The notes under the pieces are model-generated. The model made no database searches and was not told where the DNA came from. It saw only the letters and a program-made list of their open reading frames with translations. Source: CAZKZZ01 sp964557375 (GTDB lineage: Bacteria; Spirochaetota; Spirochaetia; SPDA01; CAZJBZ01). Taken from it: DNA of 64,000 nt. Shown here one piece after another: positions 52,380 to 60,124 of this stretch (positions within the stretch are counted from its first letter, which is position 1; every line of letters begins with the position of its first letter). The stretch covers positions 30,842 to 94,841 of the forward strand of contig CAZKZZ010000001.1 in assembly GCA_964557375.1 (NCBI GenBank). Direction: 5' to 3'. The position numbers and the translations under genes are program-made.

Positions 52380-53039
52380 TTATGTGCTACTGCAGCAGCA
52401 AGCTTTCGGCTTTACTGATGCAATGGTAAAACTTGCAACTTCTATTTCCCCTTTTGGATAGGGATCACTCTCTTCGAGAATGGAGACCGCGGTAAAACCG
52501 GCCTTTTTTAATGTTGCAAGATATTCATCTTTTACCACTGCTCCAGCCCAGCACTCCGCAATCGCTTCCGGATCGTTTGCGTACTTCTCCGGTACGGGGG
52601 CAAGAGTATAGATATCACTTACGACAAACCTTCCTCCCTTTTTGAGGACCCTGTACACTTCGTCCCATACAGCCTGCTTATCTGCGGCATGGTTGATTGT
52701 ACAATTGGAGATCAACAGATCTACCGAACAATCCTCGAGAGGAATTTCTTCGAGCGGACTCTCGAGAAACGATACGTTTTCTATTTTGAGCCGCTCTGCC
52801 GTTTTTCGTGCCTTGCGAAGCATCCCTTCGGAGATATCGATGCCGTAGACAAACCCTTCCGGACCCACTTTTTCCGCAATCCTGATCACATCGTTTCCAC
52901 GTCCGCTTCCGAGATCGACACATACTTCTCCCGGCTTCGATTCGCTATAGGTAATAGCACCACCGCACGACAAACAGCAGGATGATTGGGACAGTTCACT
53001 GTATCTGGTATCAATCGCTTTTAAAGAATCAGAACTCAT
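52380..53039 (-). CDS. ArsM-like SAM-dependent methyltransferase
   Basis: A 219-residue class I methyltransferase. The SAM site is VDLGSGRGNDVIRIAEKVGPEGFVYGIDIS. It follows the arsenite methyltransferase pattern: an N-terminal CCLSCGG, the Cys in LLISNCTINH, and the ECWAGAVVKDEY segment, which correspond to the three arsenic-binding cysteines of ArsM. The tail ends KACCCSST, a further Cys cluster. It is somewhat shorter than typical ArsM (about 270). No arsR or arsenic pump is adjacent, so methylation of the neighbouring peptide or another thiol compound is an alternative. It is the first gene of the unit. Confidence 0.75.
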   Translation of the reverse strand: MSSDSLKAIDTRYSELSQSSCCLSCGGAITYSESKPGEVCVDLGSGRGNDVIRIAEKVGPEGFVYGIDISEGMLRKARKTAERLKIENVSFLESPLEEIPLEDCSVDLLISNCTINHAADKQAVWDEVYRVLKKGGRFVVSDIYTLAPVPEKYANDPEAIAECWAGAVVKDEYLATLKKAGFTAVSILEESDPYPKGEIEVASFTIASVKPKACCCSST

Positions 53040-53056
53040 ATTTTCTCCGTGCTTGG

Positions 53057-53082
53057 ATTCTAATATATGTTTATTCTAATAT
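53057..53082. promoter_or_regulatory. Direct repeat overlapping the -10 of the ArsM-like unit
   Basis: ATTCTAATAT occurs at 53057-53066 and again at 53073-53082, an exact 10-bp direct repeat with 16-bp period covering the -10 and early leader of the promoter. It is a candidate operator for an unknown regulator. Confidence 0.5.
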
Positions 53083-53106
53083 TACAATTTTTTAATTAAT
53101 TGTCAA
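53079..53106 (-). promoter_or_regulatory. Promoter of the ArsM-peptide-radical SAM unit
   Basis: On the minus strand TTGACA (53101-53106), 16 bp, then TAATAT (53079-53084). The first gene starts at 53039 with a GGAG ribosome site. Confidence 0.65.
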
Positions 53107-53129
53107 GGAAATCCCGTTTATAGCTCTGT

Positions 53130-54857
53130 TCACAGCTCTTCGAGTACCTCTCCCGCATTCTGGTACTCTAAAATGCTGCTGCGAACACAGGCATAAGAGA
53201 GGGGGAAAACGACATTGTAGAAAAACGTGCGCTGGATGGCGACACGCTTTTTCTCTCTATACCGCTTTTTTATGTAATCTTCTTCGAGTTTGAGGTACTG
53301 ATCATAATCGATATAGCTACCGTCAAACTGTTCCGGAGTAAACTCCTGTTTCACTTTGTCCTGATAATTCCCCAGTTTTTCGAATAGATTGAACAGACTG
53401 TACTTATCGTTGATATATTCCGCCGCTTGTTCTCGGTTTCCAAGTTTTTTCAAATACGCCTCGTATTTTCTGGGAAAAATAACCCGTAAGATTTCATCTT
53501 TTCTAATGACAACATTTTGCTTTTTGAAAACGGCCTCGATTGCGTTGATTACGAATTTGTTTCCCCGGTAGTACTGGAGAAGCTGAATGATTTTATCCGC
53601 CCCCTCTTCTCCCTTTTCGAGAAGCAGTGCGACCTGATTGGCAATTGCCTCCGGAAGAGCAGGATTTACCTGAATGCTGTAGGTGTGAAACGCTGCATTC
53701 TTTTTGTCCTTGAGATGGACGACACTGAACTTGAAGAGTTCATCCCTGGTAATATCCCTGAAGTAGCTCATAAGGGCCTGCGCTTCCCGCTTGAACCGCT
53801 GGTAATATGAGTCCACTATTCCGTTTTCTTCGAGAATTCTGTAGAAACCCTCCGAAATGCGTAATCCTCCAACCGGGGCAGTTGCCTCCATTCGCTTGGC
53901 ATGGATGACCGGGAGCCCTACTACATCCCACTGCTTGGCCCCTTCCGGCCCGAAATTACCTATAGTTACTTCTCCGACATTAGCACCAATACGGATACGT
54001 ATTTGAAAAAGTGCATTCATCGAGTCCGAAAGCTCCAAACTGGTCCTCAACGTGCTGATAATATCGAATGCTTTACGCAGATCTTCTTTAGTTTCTTTGT
54101 CTGCCTCTTCATAGATAAACTTATCATTTGCTTGGTTGAAGAGCACACACACCCGCTGCATTTCTACACAGGTATAAAAAAGTTCTCTCGAAATATGTTT
54201 GATGGCGTCCTTTTCCTCTAGATTTTTTACGTTGGGATCTATGAGACCGCCGAAGTGGAACATGATGCTGTCCCCTTCGATCTTGTTCAGATACCCGCCA
54301 TGCCGTTTCAGCACCCAATTAAAAGCTGTATACAAACCATTGAGTACGGTCTGGTTCTCTTTGGGGCTTAGAAATTTGGAAAGATAGGTGTAGTCGGCAA
54401 TATCGATGAATCCGATCCCTACATTGGTTTCTACCGAGCTCTTCGGTATCTCCCCGGTTTCGATAATTGCATCGATGAGTTGTTTGGGCAGGTAATATTC
54501 CTCTATCTGTTTTCTAAAAATGATTTCACGAGATACTTCATCGAGGATCTCGGAAGGAGTTCCTCCCCCCTCCTTTTCTCCTTCCGCGGCTACATAACCG
54601 AACTTCCTACTTTCCGTTAAAGCTTGGGTATCCGGGTTTTCCCCCCGTTTCTCGGCTTCATCTTTCAATTCCTGAATAATTACTTTTGTCTTTTGAATGG
54701 CAATATCGTTGGAATCGGCTAAACCGCTGTTTATGAGAAATTGAGAAAGATACTCTGCGGCATAACTCGGGTTCTCTTCGTATGCTTTTTTTATAAATTC
54801 AGCGTGATGCAGCACTTGAGCGGGAGAAAACACGAGCTCATCGACACTTGTTTCCAT
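53130..54857 (-). CDS. Adenylate/guanylate cyclase domain protein
   Basis: A soluble protein of 575 residues. The class III cyclase domain lies at about residues 145-345: IGFIDIADYTYLSKF holds the first metal Asp, KIEGDSIMFHF the second, and RIGANVGEVTIGNFGPEGAKQWDVVGLPVIHAKRMEA the transition-state part. About 140 residues of charged helix precede it and about 200 helical residues follow, neither of which I recognise. There is no signal peptide or membrane segment. Spirochaetes commonly have several cyclases of this kind. Its product should be cAMP or cGMP, and the choice is not clear. Confidence 0.85.
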   Translation of the reverse strand: METSVDELVFSPAQVLHHAEFIKKAYEENPSYAAEYLSQFLINSGLADSNDIAIQKTKVIIQELKDEAEKRGENPDTQALTESRKFGYVAAEGEKEGGGTPSEILDEVSREIIFRKQIEEYYLPKQLIDAIIETGEIPKSSVETNVGIGFIDIADYTYLSKFLSPKENQTVLNGLYTAFNWVLKRHGGYLNKIEGDSIMFHFGGLIDPNVKNLEEKDAIKHISRELFYTCVEMQRVCVLFNQANDKFIYEEADKETKEDLRKAFDIISTLRTSLELSDSMNALFQIRIRIGANVGEVTIGNFGPEGAKQWDVVGLPVIHAKRMEATAPVGGLRISEGFYRILEENGIVDSYYQRFKREAQALMSYFRDITRDELFKFSVVHLKDKKNAAFHTYSIQVNPALPEAIANQVALLLEKGEEGADKIIQLLQYYRGNKFVINAIEAVFKKQNVVIRKDEILRVIFPRKYEAYLKKLGNREQAAEYINDKYSLFNLFEKLGNYQDKVKQEFTPEQFDGSYIDYDQYLKLEEDYIKKRYREKKRVAIQRTFFYNVVFPLSYACVRSSILEYQNAGEVLEEL

Positions 54858-54939
54858 AGATAAAACTGTACTTCATTTCTTTTTATATTTCAAGATTTTT
54901 AAAATCGCGTTTTTTAATCAAAATCCAACAATTATATGC

Positions 54940-54945
54940 TATAGT
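54940..54945 (+). promoter_or_regulatory. Extended -10 element, likely leaderless start
   Basis: TATAGT preceded by TGC lies 7 nt before the ATG at 54953, with no Shine-Dalgarno between. The -35 is poor. Confidence 0.45.
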
Positions 54946-54952
54946 GGTACCT

Positions 54953-55189
54953 ATGAACAACAGGCTCAATAAAAAAGATTTCGAAAGCATCAAAAAAAAG
55001 GTGGACAGCTGTGACAGTATCCGATATCTGGTGGGCAAGGCCCTGTTTGAAGAAGATGCGGAATCGGACATGAAGCTTCTCATCTCGGAAGTAGAGAGCT
55101 GTTGGAAAGAGATCAAAGAACTGAACCAAAGTGTTCGGCTTTTGACTAAAAAGACGGTAGAGGCCCAGAAGAGAAACCAATCCTCTTAA
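54953..55189 (+). CDS. Small helical protein of unknown function
   Basis: A 78-residue protein starting MNNRLNKKDFESIKKKV. It is rich in Lys, Glu and Leu, with heptad-like spacing in the C-terminal half (LLISEVESCWKEIKELNQSVRLL), suggesting a coiled coil. No known domain is recognised. An upstream in-frame GTG at 54944 is possible but would start inside the -10 region. It is divergent from the cyclase gene and convergent with the aldolase gene. Confidence 0.6.
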   Translation: MNNRLNKKDFESIKKKVDSCDSIRYLVGKALFEEDAESDMKLLISEVESCWKEIKELNQSVRLLTKKTVEAQKRNQSS

Positions 55190-55229
55190 CTTCACTCGAG
55201 TTCAGCAAAGCGAAATCGTATCCTGATTC

Positions 55230-56282
55230 TTAAGCTACTGTAATGTCATCGCTTAGATAAACGTCCTGGATTGCATGGAGCAGTTCGACACCATCTTTCA
55301 TCGGTCTCTGGAACGATTTCCTTCCCGAAATGAGTCCCATACCTCCTGCCCGTTTATTGATAACTGCAGTCCTGACCGCCTGTGCAAGATCACTTTCACC
55401 CGAAGATGCTCCGCCGGAGTTGATGAGCCCGGATCTTCCCATGTAGCATCCGACTACCTGATATCTTGTAAGATCGATCGGATGTTCTGAAGTAAGCTCG
55501 CTGTACACCTTGTCATGGGTCCGTCCAAAATCGACAGCTTTATACCCGCCGTTTATCGTGGCCTGTTTCTGTTTGATGATGTCCGCTTTGATCGTCACTC
55601 CCAAGTGGTTTGCCTGATTGGTGAGGTCCGAGGCGGTATGATAATCTTTGCCGTCCACTTTGAATGCCGAGTTTCTCAGATAAGCCCACAGAATCGTAAA
55701 CATTCCCAATTCATGAGCATAACTGAACGCCTCCGATATTTCCATAATCTGCCTTCTGCTCTCTTCAGAACCGAAATAAACAGTAGCACCAACTGCCACT
55801 GCGCCTAAATCGAAAGCCTGGTCGACATCCGCAAATAAGGTTTGGTCGTGGATGCTCGGATAGGTGAGCAGTTCATTGTGATTGATCTTCATGATAAACG
55901 GAATCTTGTGTGCGTATTTCCGCGATACAGAGGCCAGTACACCCATAGTAGAAGCTACAGCGTTACAATCCGCCTCTATTGCGAGTTTTACGATATTCTC
56001 AGGATCGAAATATATCGGATTCGGTGCAAAAGAAGCACCTGCACTGTGCTCGATTCCCTGGTCAACAGGAAGAATGGAAAGATATCCCGTACCGCCGAGT
56101 CTTCCATGATCGAATACCATCTGCATGTTCCGCATGGCGGCAGGCGAACGGTCGCTCAAGGAGACAACCCGATCAACATAATCAGGACCGGGAAGATGTA
56201 ACTGATTTTTATCGACCTTTGCCGAATAATTCAGCAGGTCGTCCGCTTCATTACCCAATAGTTCCTTTATTTTTTCAATCAT
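55230..56282 (-). CDS. fbaB: Class I fructose-bisphosphate aldolase (DhnA/FbaB type)
   Basis: A 350-residue aldolase of the archaeal/bacterial class I type, which splits fructose-1,6-bisphosphate in glycolysis and can also build it. Landmarks are LSILPVDQGIEHS near residue 70, IPFIMKINHNE, and the Schiff-base region GVTIKADIIKQK near 232; SGGASSGESDL binds phosphate. The ATG at 56282 with GAGGAGT 6 nt upstream is preferred over the upstream ATG at 56333. Confidence 0.92.
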   Translation of the reverse strand: MIEKIKELLGNEADDLLNYSAKVDKNQLHLPGPDYVDRVVSLSDRSPAAMRNMQMVFDHGRLGGTGYLSILPVDQGIEHSAGASFAPNPIYFDPENIVKLAIEADCNAVASTMGVLASVSRKYAHKIPFIMKINHNELLTYPSIHDQTLFADVDQAFDLGAVAVGATVYFGSEESRRQIMEISEAFSYAHELGMFTILWAYLRNSAFKVDGKDYHTASDLTNQANHLGVTIKADIIKQKQATINGGYKAVDFGRTHDKVYSELTSEHPIDLTRYQVVGCYMGRSGLINSGGASSGESDLAQAVRTAVINKRAGGMGLISGRKSFQRPMKDGVELLHAIQDVYLSDDITVA

Positions 56283-56402
56283 ACATACTCCTCTACTCAC
56301 AATATACAAAGCAACAAAGTGATAATCAACCAATACCTCTGTTTCTGAAACATATGGTTCTTACAAAAACCGATTATTTTGACAGAAACCCCAAAAAGGT
56401 GC

Positions 56403-56430
56403 TTGACGCACGTGGAAATTCTTTTACCAT
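56403..56430 (+). promoter_or_regulatory. Promoter of the PAS protein, likely leaderless
   Basis: TTGACG at 56403-56408, 16 bp, TACCAT at 56425-56430. The ATG at 56437 is 6 nt after the -10, with no Shine-Dalgarno. Confidence 0.45.
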
Positions 56431-56436
56431 TCAGAT

Positions 56437-57666
56437 ATGGCACAAATAAACGTCCTGTTTGTAGGCAATGATCAGAAACAGCTCGATCTTTTTATGAAAG
56501 TAGTAGAGATCAAGAAGCTCTACTACAACGTCATCTCCCTCCCCGGCCCGAATGAACTCGACCAGATTGACCTAAGCGATTTTGATATTATACTTGCGAA
56601 CTACTGGCTCGAAAACGGCACTGTAACGGAACTTCTTCCTCTCCTGCGCGGTATTCCCTGTATTGTTATGACCGACCCCGGCAGTGAAGCGCATATACAG
56701 CAGGTAATCAATCAGGGAGCACAGGATTTTCTCATCAAAGACGATGAGCAAAAGTACCTCTCTCTCATTCCCATACTGGTACGCAAAGCTCTCATGCACC
56801 GGGACGTTGAAGATACCAACTACGATATGCTCAGGACAAGCGCAAAAAGGTATGAGGATTTGGTCCAGGCACTTCCGGATATCGTGTATAAACTCAATCC
56901 GAGCGGCCACTTTACCTTTGTCAATAATTCGATCCGCAGCTTGGGATATGAACCGGAAGATCTTATCGGCAAGCATTTCAGCACCCTGCTCGATTCGCAC
57001 CAAGTCGACTCGGTAAGCAGACAGACGGTAATCGAATCGTATCATGGCAAGGTTACTGGAGACGAAGAGGCCCCGAAACTCTTCGACGAAAGACGGTCCG
57101 GCCATCGTAAGACCACGAGCCTCAAGATACGACTCAAGAGAAACCCCGCCCATCAGAAATCGTTTGAAGACAAAGAGATTATTGGTTCGGTCATATCCTA
57201 CGGGGAAGTCAGTGCGACCGGTCAGTATCGCACAGATCAGGAGCGGCGATATTTTACCGGAACCATTGGTATTATTCGGGACATTACGACCAGGGAAAAA
57301 TCGGAACGGATGCTCCACCGTCTCTCCCTCGCGGTAGAGCAGTCACCGGTCTCCATTATCATTTTCAACCGCCAGGGAATAATCGAGTACATCAATCCCT
57401 TTTTCATAAAGGCAAGCGGGTATTTTCCGAATGAATTGATCGGCAAATCAATTCTTGTACTCCGTTGCGAAGAGACATCAGACGATACGTATACAATAAT
57501 CAAAGACACCCTCCTCAGCGGAAACAGCTGGAGGGGGAACCTCCCCTATTGTACGCCCAAAAAAGAACCGGTGATGAACTGGGTCCTTATCTCGCCGGTA
57601 ATGGACTACAACCAGGAAATTACCGACTTCATCATTATAGGAGAACAGCTCCAAAGCAAGGAATAA
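56437..57666 (+). CDS. Pseudo-receiver plus two PAS domains, no output domain
   Basis: A cytoplasmic protein of 409 residues. Residues 1-about 120 look like a receiver domain (INVLFVGNDQKQLDLF; the end has FLIKDDEQKYLSL), but the phosphorylated Asp position reads NYW in ILANYWLENG, so it cannot be phosphorylated in the usual way. Two PAS domains follow (YEDLVQALPDIVYKLN near 140; LAVEQSPVSIIIFNRQGIIEYIN near 300). The protein stops after the second PAS without kinase, cyclase or other output. It may work as a sensor subunit of a partner. Confidence 0.8.
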   Translation: MAQINVLFVGNDQKQLDLFMKVVEIKKLYYNVISLPGPNELDQIDLSDFDIILANYWLENGTVTELLPLLRGIPCIVMTDPGSEAHIQQVINQGAQDFLIKDDEQKYLSLIPILVRKALMHRDVEDTNYDMLRTSAKRYEDLVQALPDIVYKLNPSGHFTFVNNSIRSLGYEPEDLIGKHFSTLLDSHQVDSVSRQTVIESYHGKVTGDEEAPKLFDERRSGHRKTTSLKIRLKRNPAHQKSFEDKEIIGSVISYGEVSATGQYRTDQERRYFTGTIGIIRDITTREKSERMLHRLSLAVEQSPVSIIIFNRQGIIEYINPFFIKASGYFPNELIGKSILVLRCEETSDDTYTIIKDTLLSGNSWRGNLPYCTPKKEPVMNWVLISPVMDYNQEITDFIIIGEQLQSKE

Positions 57667-57677
57667 CCGTTCAACGC

Positions 57678-57965
57678 TCACTTTACAAGGGTCGAAACGA
57701 ACAGGAATACACCTGTACCAATAAACAGCAGAGCAGCCACGATCTTCACGACCCTCTGCGGGACAACCGAAGCCAATTTGTTTCCTACAAGAACTGCCAA
57801 AAAGGTAGATAAAATCAGGGCCAGAGAAGCCCCGATAATTACAGGAAAGAGAGAGCCGGACTGCGCAGTAAGGGAAAAACCGGCAATTTGGGTCTTATCA
57901 CCCAATTCCGCGGTAAAGATGAGTATGAAAATATAAAAAAAAATGTTCTTGATACGATTTATCAC
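57678..57965 (-). CDS. Half-size GDT1/UPF0016 membrane protein
   Basis: A 95-residue protein with three membrane segments and the family motif AELGDKTQ (E-x-G-D-[KR]-[TS]) near residue 20. Full GDT1/TMEM165 and MntX-like proteins have two such halves and move Mn2+ or Ca2+. This gene holds one half; the other half is the next gene upstream, overlapping by 4 bp, so both should form a heterodimer. Confidence 0.85.
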   Translation of the reverse strand: MINRIKNIFFYIFILIFTAELGDKTQIAGFSLTAQSGSLFPVIIGASLALILSTFLAVLVGNKLASVVPQRVVKIVAALLFIGTGVFLFVSTLVK

Positions 57966-58663
57966 TGGTTTTCGTACATCTCCCTGAACAACGAAAGGTG
58001 TCCTTTTTCTTCCCGGATAACCGCTGCGAGTTCTATTTCCAAAGCAGGTTCCTCATGTTCTTCTCTTTTCAAATGATTGAGAAGATACGTATAAAACCGG
58101 ATTCCCAACTCCTCGAGCGTAATAAGGTGTCTCAGCATCGCTTTTTTATCCATCTCATTATCCGGAAACTGCAATTTTTTTAGAGCCTGAAAGAGTTCCT
58201 TAAGCTCGGGTTCTTCGTTTATATCATCCTGGAAAAACTTTTTATCCTCAATCAGGTAGCGGAGAAGCACGCTGTGGGTTTCCTCTTCGATCTCGATTCG
58301 TTCCGCGTTTTGAGGGGCGACCGTTTGTAGATGTTCTTTTACTGCCTGTTCCATGGAGAGAAGGATTGCAAAACAGTCTTGAATGAGCGGTGTTTCTTTG
58401 GCGAAGAGCATAATAATCCCAAAGAGTACAAAAAGGCCGGATGCAATATAGGTAGTAAATTGGGGAATCAGATGAGCGGTAACTCTTCCTAAAACTGAAG
58501 CTAGTATTGTAGAGAAGACAAGTGCTGAGGAAGAGGCAAGAAAAATAGTAACCGGTTTTTTAGTGGTAGCGGAAAAAGTGAACACGGCAATCTGGGTTTT
58601 GTCCCCCAGTTCCGAGATAAAAACCAGGAAAAAAGCGCTAAGTAATACGTTGAAATCGAACAT
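57962..58663 (-). CDS. Half-size GDT1/UPF0016 protein fused to a ferritin-like domain
   Basis: A 233-residue protein. Residues 1-about 95 are the second GDT1 half with SELGDKTQ near residue 18 and three membrane segments. Residues about 100-233 are soluble and helical, with acidic/His residues in a ferritin-like or rubrerythrin-like pattern: ITLEELGIRFYTYL and AAVIREEKGHLSLFREMYENQ (E-x2-H). A di-iron or Mn site is plausible. The fusion joins a divalent-metal transporter half to a metal-binding domain on the cytoplasmic side. It is coupled to the half-size protein by a 4-bp overlap. Confidence 0.8.
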   Translation of the reverse strand: MFDFNVLLSAFFLVFISELGDKTQIAVFTFSATTKKPVTIFLASSSALVFSTILASVLGRVTAHLIPQFTTYIASGLFVLFGIIMLFAKETPLIQDCFAILLSMEQAVKEHLQTVAPQNAERIEIEEETHSVLLRYLIEDKKFFQDDINEEPELKELFQALKKLQFPDNEMDKKAMLRHLITLEELGIRFYTYLLNHLKREEHEEPALEIELAAVIREEKGHLSLFREMYENQ

Positions 58664-58678
58664 GTAAAATGGCTACAT

Positions 58679-58720
58679 AAAAAAGGGCTGTTTTACTGAC
58701 AAAACGTCAAAAAACAGCCC
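58679..58720 (-). terminator. Intrinsic terminator of the ferredoxin gene
   Basis: On the minus strand GGGCTGTTTT and AAAACAGCCC form a 10-bp stem followed by six T (58684 to 58679). It sits 22 bp after the ferredoxin stop. Confidence 0.85.
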
Positions 58721-58742
58721 GGTGTATTGCATGACAGTGGTG

Positions 58743-58910
58743 TTATGCTTGAACTATTGCATCGGAAGGACACACATCCGCGCATGCGCCGCAGTCGGTA
58801 CACTTTTCCGGGTCAATAGTATAGATATCGCCCTCGGAAATAGCTTCTACCGGGCATTCCGCCTCACAGGCGCCGCAAGCAACACAATCTTCGGTTATCT
58901 TGTATGCCAT
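58743..58910 (-). CDS. 2[4Fe-4S] ferredoxin
   Basis: A 55-residue clostridial-type ferredoxin beginning MAYKITEDCVACGACEAECP and containing a second CTDCGACADVCP motif, each CX2CX2CX3CP. It is a low-potential electron carrier, likely the partner of the 2-oxoacid:ferredoxin oxidoreductase and radical SAM enzymes in this anaerobe. AAGGAG lies before the ATG, and it has its own promoter and terminator, so it is a single-gene unit. Confidence 0.95.
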   Translation of the reverse strand: MAYKITEDCVACGACEAECPVEAISEGDIYTIDPEKCTDCGACADVCPSDAIVQA

Positions 58911-58949
58911 AAACCACTCCTTGTAATAATAGATAAGTTATTTTGACCG

Positions 58950-58978
58950 AATATAACAGTAATCATTATTAATAGCAA
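58950..58978 (-). promoter_or_regulatory. Promoter of the ferredoxin gene
   Basis: On the minus strand TTGCTA (58973-58978), 17 bp, TATATT (58950-58955), 40 bp before the ATG. Confidence 0.6.
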
Positions 58979-58985
58979 CCTGATG

Positions 58986-60005
58986 TCACCTTTCCTCCAG
59001 ATAAAAAGATGAATCCGGAAGAGAACCGCCGATCGATGCCGGGTCTATAGCAAATAGCACTTGGAGAAACGCTTCTACTTCCGGTTTGGCCTTTTCAGCA
59101 TGCTTAAAACGGAGATTGAGCCGGGGTATTGCCGCCTCTGCAGTCTCGGCGTCCATGCCGATTCCGTGTTTCTCGGAGAGATTCCCCGCTTTTTCCGGGT
59201 TTTCTTTGACCCACCGAATTGAATCCCCGTATGCGGCAAGAAACGCTTCTACGATTTCCGGATGTTGTTCTGCAATCTCTTTTTTAACTACGACACATGA
59301 CATGGGATACGATTCTCCGCTTCCCTCAATCTTAGCCCACTCTTTCTGAAGATCGAGAAGAATGGTGACATCCGGATTGTTCATGAGCACCTTGGTGACG
59401 AACGGTTCAGGGAGAACACCTAATTCGACCCGTTCCGCGATGAGCAGCTGGGCAAGTTCCGGATGCGGATATTGAAAGCGAACGGAAAGGTCTTCCTGAG
59501 GATCTATTCCGTTTTGTTTTAAAATATGAGAAAAGATGTATTCCGGCGTAGCTGCTTTCCCCACATTGTAAATCGTCGTCCCCTCCAGCTGTGAATAATC
59601 CAGAGCGGCTTCTTCCTCCGTACGGAGGCCTAAAAGGTAGAGGACGCCATACCCGGTAATTGCTGCCAACCGGTAAGGTACGTTTTTCGCGTACAGTTTT
59701 GCGGCAACATTGGTGGGAAGTGAGGCAATATCGACTTCTCCTGATAACAGCTTTGAAACAAGAATATCGGGAGAACCGGCCAGCTCATAATTCGAAGTGA
59801 CATTGGCTCCTAATTGCGGTTTATTCTCGAACAACCTGATCATTCCGATGCCGGTGGGTCCTTTGAGAGAACCGATAGTAAGGGAGACCGGTGCTTTCTC
59901 TTGCTCTTGTCCCGGCTTTTCCGCGGTCCCCTCTGCTGCAAGAATTATAGGGAAGCCGATTAAAAATGTAATTAAAAGAGGAAATAGTATCGCTTTTACT
60001 CTCAT
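58986..60005 (-). CDS. ABC substrate-binding protein, TauT/NitT/SsuA-like
   Basis: A 339-residue type II periplasmic binding protein with signal peptide (MRVKAILFPLLITFLIGFPIILAAE). Landmarks are LTIGSLKGPTGIGMIRLFE, LLSGEVDIASLPTNVAAKLYAK and NPEKAGNLSEKHGI, close to NMT1/TauT-type proteins that bind nitrate, sulfonates, aromatic acids or thiamine precursors. No permease or ATPase gene is near, so it is an orphan or uses a distant transporter. Ligand unknown. Confidence 0.8.
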   Translation of the reverse strand: MRVKAILFPLLITFLIGFPIILAAEGTAEKPGQEQEKAPVSLTIGSLKGPTGIGMIRLFENKPQLGANVTSNYELAGSPDILVSKLLSGEVDIASLPTNVAAKLYAKNVPYRLAAITGYGVLYLLGLRTEEEAALDYSQLEGTTIYNVGKAATPEYIFSHILKQNGIDPQEDLSVRFQYPHPELAQLLIAERVELGVLPEPFVTKVLMNNPDVTILLDLQKEWAKIEGSGESYPMSCVVVKKEIAEQHPEIVEAFLAAYGDSIRWVKENPEKAGNLSEKHGIGMDAETAEAAIPRLNLRFKHAEKAKPEVEAFLQVLFAIDPASIGGSLPDSSFYLEER

Positions 60006-60124
60006 TATCTACTCCTCGAGAGTGTATTATTTATAATAGTTTCGAAACAAACATACTAACGAAGCAGAAATGAATCAAATTCATATTGCAAGTATTGCGG
60101 ATAATTTTTATAGTTGGCGGTACT

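Noticed and set aside
58664..58742. Manganese (yybP-ykoY) riboswitch ahead of the GDT1-like pair
   Set aside because: The sequence there is a terminator hairpin of the ferredoxin gene, without the conserved yybP-ykoY core.
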